Shown one piece after another: positions 62,002 to 64,000 of a stretch of 64,000 nucleotides of DNA. A program made the position numbers and the translations under genes. The notes under the pieces were generated by a model that saw nothing but the letters and a program-made list of their open reading frames with translations, was not told where the DNA came from and searched no databases. Source of the stretch: Actinomadura graeca (GTDB lineage Bacteria > Actinomycetota > Actinomycetes > Streptosporangiales > Streptosporangiaceae); the NCBI RefSeq assembly GCF_019175365.1, contig NZ_CP059572.1, positions 1,054,001-1,118,000 of the forward strand, written 5' to 3'. Every line of letters starts with the position of its first letter. The first letter of the stretch is position 1.

Positions 62002-64000
62002 ATGACCGGCTGGCACAACCCGCCGATCCCGTGGCGGGAGTTCGAGGAGCGGCTGTCATGGCGCGGCCCCCGGGTGGCGGGCGGGCCGCCGGAGCCGCGG
62101 CTGCCGCGTCCCCCGCGCCCGGAGCCCGCGCCGTCCGTCGGCGTGCCGTGGGCGGAGCTGCACGTGCACTCCTCGTTCAGCTTCCTGGACGGGGCGAGCC
62201 ACCCCGAGTCGCTGGTCGCCGAGGCGTCGCGGCTGGGCGTCGAGGCGATGGCGATCACCGACCACGACGGCATGTACGGGGCGGTGCAGTTCGCGCGGGC
62301 CGCGGACGAGGCGGGCATCGGGACGGTGTTCGGCGCGGAGCTGAACCTCGGGCTGCCGGGCCCGCGGGCCGGCGAGCCCGACCCGGCGGGCCGGCACCTG
62401 CTGGTCCTCGCGCGCGGCGCGCCCGGCTACGCGCGGCTCTGCTCGGCGATCACGGCGGCGCAGCTCGCGGGCGGCCGGAAGGGCCGCCCGGTGTACGACA
62501 TCGAGGCGCTGGCCGGGGCGCACGACGGGCACTGGGCGGTGCTCACCGGCTGCCGCAAGGGCGCGGTCCCGGCGGCGCTGGAGGCGGGCGGCCCGGACGC
62601 GGCGGAGCGGGAGCTCCGGGAGCTGGCCGCGATGTTCGGGCGCGGCAACGTGTTCGTCGAGCTGGTCGACCACGACCGGCCCGGCGACGACGACCGCAAC
62701 GACGCGCTGTCCGAGCTGGCCTCCCGCGTCGGCGTGGACGCCGTCGCGTCCAACAACGTGCACTTCGCGGCACCGGGCCCCGAGGCCCGGCTGGCGCAGG
62801 CGATGGCCGCCGTCCGGGCCCGGCGCGGCCTGGACGACATGGCCGGGTGGCTCCCGGCGGGCGGCACCGCGCACCTGCGGAGCGGCGCGGAGATGGAGGC
62901 CCGGCTGGCGCGCTTCCCCGGCGTCCGCGAGCGGACGGCCGCGCTGGCCCGCGAGTGCCTGTTCCGCTTCGACGTGGTCGCGCCCCGGCTGCCCGACTGG
63001 CCCGTCCCCGGCGGGCACACCGAGGCGAGCTGGCTGCGGCACCTGGTCGCGGAGGGGGCGCTGCGCCGCTACGGGCCGCCGGACGCCGAGCGGGTCTCCG
63101 GCGCGTACGCGCAGATCGCCAAGGAGCTGGACGTCATCGAGGAGCTCCGCTTCCCCGGCTACTTCCTGATCGTCCACGACATCGTGGAGTTCTGCCGGCG
63201 CGAGGGCATCCTGTGCCAGGGGCGCGGCTCGGCGGCGAACTCGGCGGTCTGCTACGCGCTCGGCATCACCGGCGTCGACGCCGTCCACCACGGGCTGCTG
63301 TTCGAGCGGTTCCTGTCCCCCGGGCGGGACGGCCCGCCCGACATCGACCTGGACATCGAGCACCGCCGCCGCGAGGAGGCCATCCAGTACGTCTACGGCA
63401 AATACGGGCGGGAGTGCACAGCGCAGGTCGCGAACGTCATCAGCTACCGGCCGCGGATGGCCGTCCGCGACGCCGCCCGCGCGCTCGGGTACTCCCCGGG
63501 CCAGCAGGACGCCTGGTCGAAGGGCATCGACCCGCGCGACCCGGTCGGCACCGAGACCGAGATCCCCGCGGCCGTGCTGGAGCTGTCGGACCGGATGCTG
63601 CGGCTGCCGCGGCACCTCGGCATCCACTCCGGCGGCATGGTGATCGCCGACCGGCCGGTCGGGGAGATCTGCCCGATCGAGTGGGCCTCGATGGAGGGCC
63701 GGAGCGTCCTGCAGTGGGACAAGGACGACTGCGCGTCCGCCGGGCTCGTGAAGTTCGACCTGCTGGGCCTCGGCATGCTCGCCGCGCTGCACGACTGCTT
63801 CGACCTGGTGGACGGGCACCACGGGCGGCGCCTGGACCTGCAGTCCGTCCCGCCCGACGACCCCGAGGTCTACGAGATGCTGGGCGACGCCGACACCGTC
63901 GGGGTGTTCCAGGTGGAGTCGCGGGCGCAGATGGCGACGCTGCCGCGGCTGAGGCCCCGCGAGTTCTACGACCTGGTGGTGGAGGTCGCGCTGATCCGCC
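62002..64000 (+). CDS. dnaE2: Error-prone DNA polymerase DnaE2 (5' part, runs off the window)
   Basis: The first 666 codons of a C-family polymerase, open to the window edge (full proteins exceed 1,000 residues). ATG at 62002 follows a G-rich stretch. The PHP domain opens with WAELHVHSSFSFLDGASHPESL near residue 50, preceded by the short Pro-rich leader typical of DnaE2. The polymerase core shows QGRGSAANSAVCY, catalytic PDIDLDIEHRRREE and VANVISYRPRMAVRD, then GIHSGGMVI. Last gene seen of the LexA-controlled cassette; performs damage-induced translesion synthesis with ImuA'/ImuB. Confidence 0.95.
   Translation, partial: MTGWHNPPIPWREFEERLSWRGPRVAGGPPEPRLPRPPRPEPAPSVGVPWAELHVHSSFSFLDGASHPESLVAEASRLGVEAMAITDHDGMYGAVQFARAADEAGIGTVFGAELNLGLPGPRAGEPDPAGRHLLVLARGAPGYARLCSAITAAQLAGGRKGRPVYDIEALAGAHDGHWAVLTGCRKGAVPAALEAGGPDAAERELRELAAMFGRGNVFVELVDHDRPGDDDRNDALSELASRVGVDAVASNNVHFAAPGPEARLAQAMAAVRARRGLDDMAGWLPAGGTAHLRSGAEMEARLARFPGVRERTAALARECLFRFDVVAPRLPDWPVPGGHTEASWLRHLVAEGALRRYGPPDAERVSGAYAQIAKELDVIEELRFPGYFLIVHDIVEFCRREGILCQGRGSAANSAVCYALGITGVDAVHHGLLFERFLSPGRDGPPDIDLDIEHRRREEAIQYVYGKYGRECTAQVANVISYRPRMAVRDAARALGYSPGQQDAWSKGIDPRDPVGTETEIPAAVLELSDRMLRLPRHLGIHSGGMVIADRPVGEICPIEWASMEGRSVLQWDKDDCASAGLVKFDLLGLGMLAALHDCFDLVDGHHGRRLDLQSVPPDDPEVYEMLGDADTVGVFQVESRAQMATLPRLRPREFYDLVVEVALIR

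Overview
The window is very GC-rich (well above 70 % by eye) and gene-dense. It has GTG/TTG starts, many stop-start overlaps (ATGA, GTGA) and actinobacterial hallmark genes: a DUF397/DUF5753 pair, GlgE-TreS-maltokinase, DUF5954, an actinobacterial-type LexA box, and ImuA'-ImuB-DnaE2. It is best read as the chromosome of a filamentous actinomycete; gene content fits Actinomadura/Thermomonosporaceae or another Streptosporangiales member, with Streptomyces less likely. No rRNA, tRNA, CRISPR array, insertion sequence or phage gene was recognised.

Layout. 0-8.5 kb: a DUF397 gene facing an XRE/DUF5753 regulator, a cytochrome P450, cydAB (bd oxidase), a stand-alone LigD-type polymerase domain, a nitrilase-fold enzyme fused to a TusA-like domain, a STAS anti-anti-sigma factor, and a decayed erythromycin esterase that shares its stop tetranucleotide with the STAS gene. 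8.7-18.2 kb: the GlgE alpha-glucan pathway (glgE, treS, mak) interrupted by an opposite-strand two-STAS gene and a small partner, then a secreted NlpC/P60 hydrolase and an aldo/keto reductase.

18.3-24.6 kb is a compact biosynthetic cluster, probably for a labdane-type diterpenoid. It holds a Rieske oxygenase, a P450, a class II diterpene cyclase (DPDD motif), a class I terpene synthase translationally coupled to it, and a GGPP-synthase-like protein in which the first Asp of both metal-binding motifs is Gly. A STAND ATPase without a DNA-binding domain follows. 27-30.8 kb carries an orphan MreB-like protein, a DUF5954 protein, a metallo-beta-lactamase-fold hydrolase and a small exported protein.

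30.9-44.1 kb is a tightly overlapping six-gene operon (DUF4132 x2, MoxR AAA+, DUF5682, VWA, SWIM) equivalent in content to the poorly understood E. coli yeh cluster. Its two DUF4132 genes are tandem paralogues that share a nearly identical central block but have diverged ends, suggesting gene conversion. 44.1-48.5 kb has a CoA-disulfide-reductase-like flavoprotein and a FluG-like pair (amidohydrolase and glutamine-synthetase-family ligase, divergent), with a 17-bp tandem repeat growing out of the amidohydrolase stop codon. 48.3-59.5 kb is mostly single genes: zinc-ribbon protein, CGNR regulator, FUSC-type membrane protein, LVIVD-repeat secreted protein, orphan family-5 binding protein, RecD2 helicase, secreted M28 peptidase and MtnA.

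The right end (59.6-64 kb) is an SOS mutagenesis operon, imuA'-imuB-dnaE2. A perfect palindromic LexA box lies inside its promoter, and dnaE2 runs off the window.
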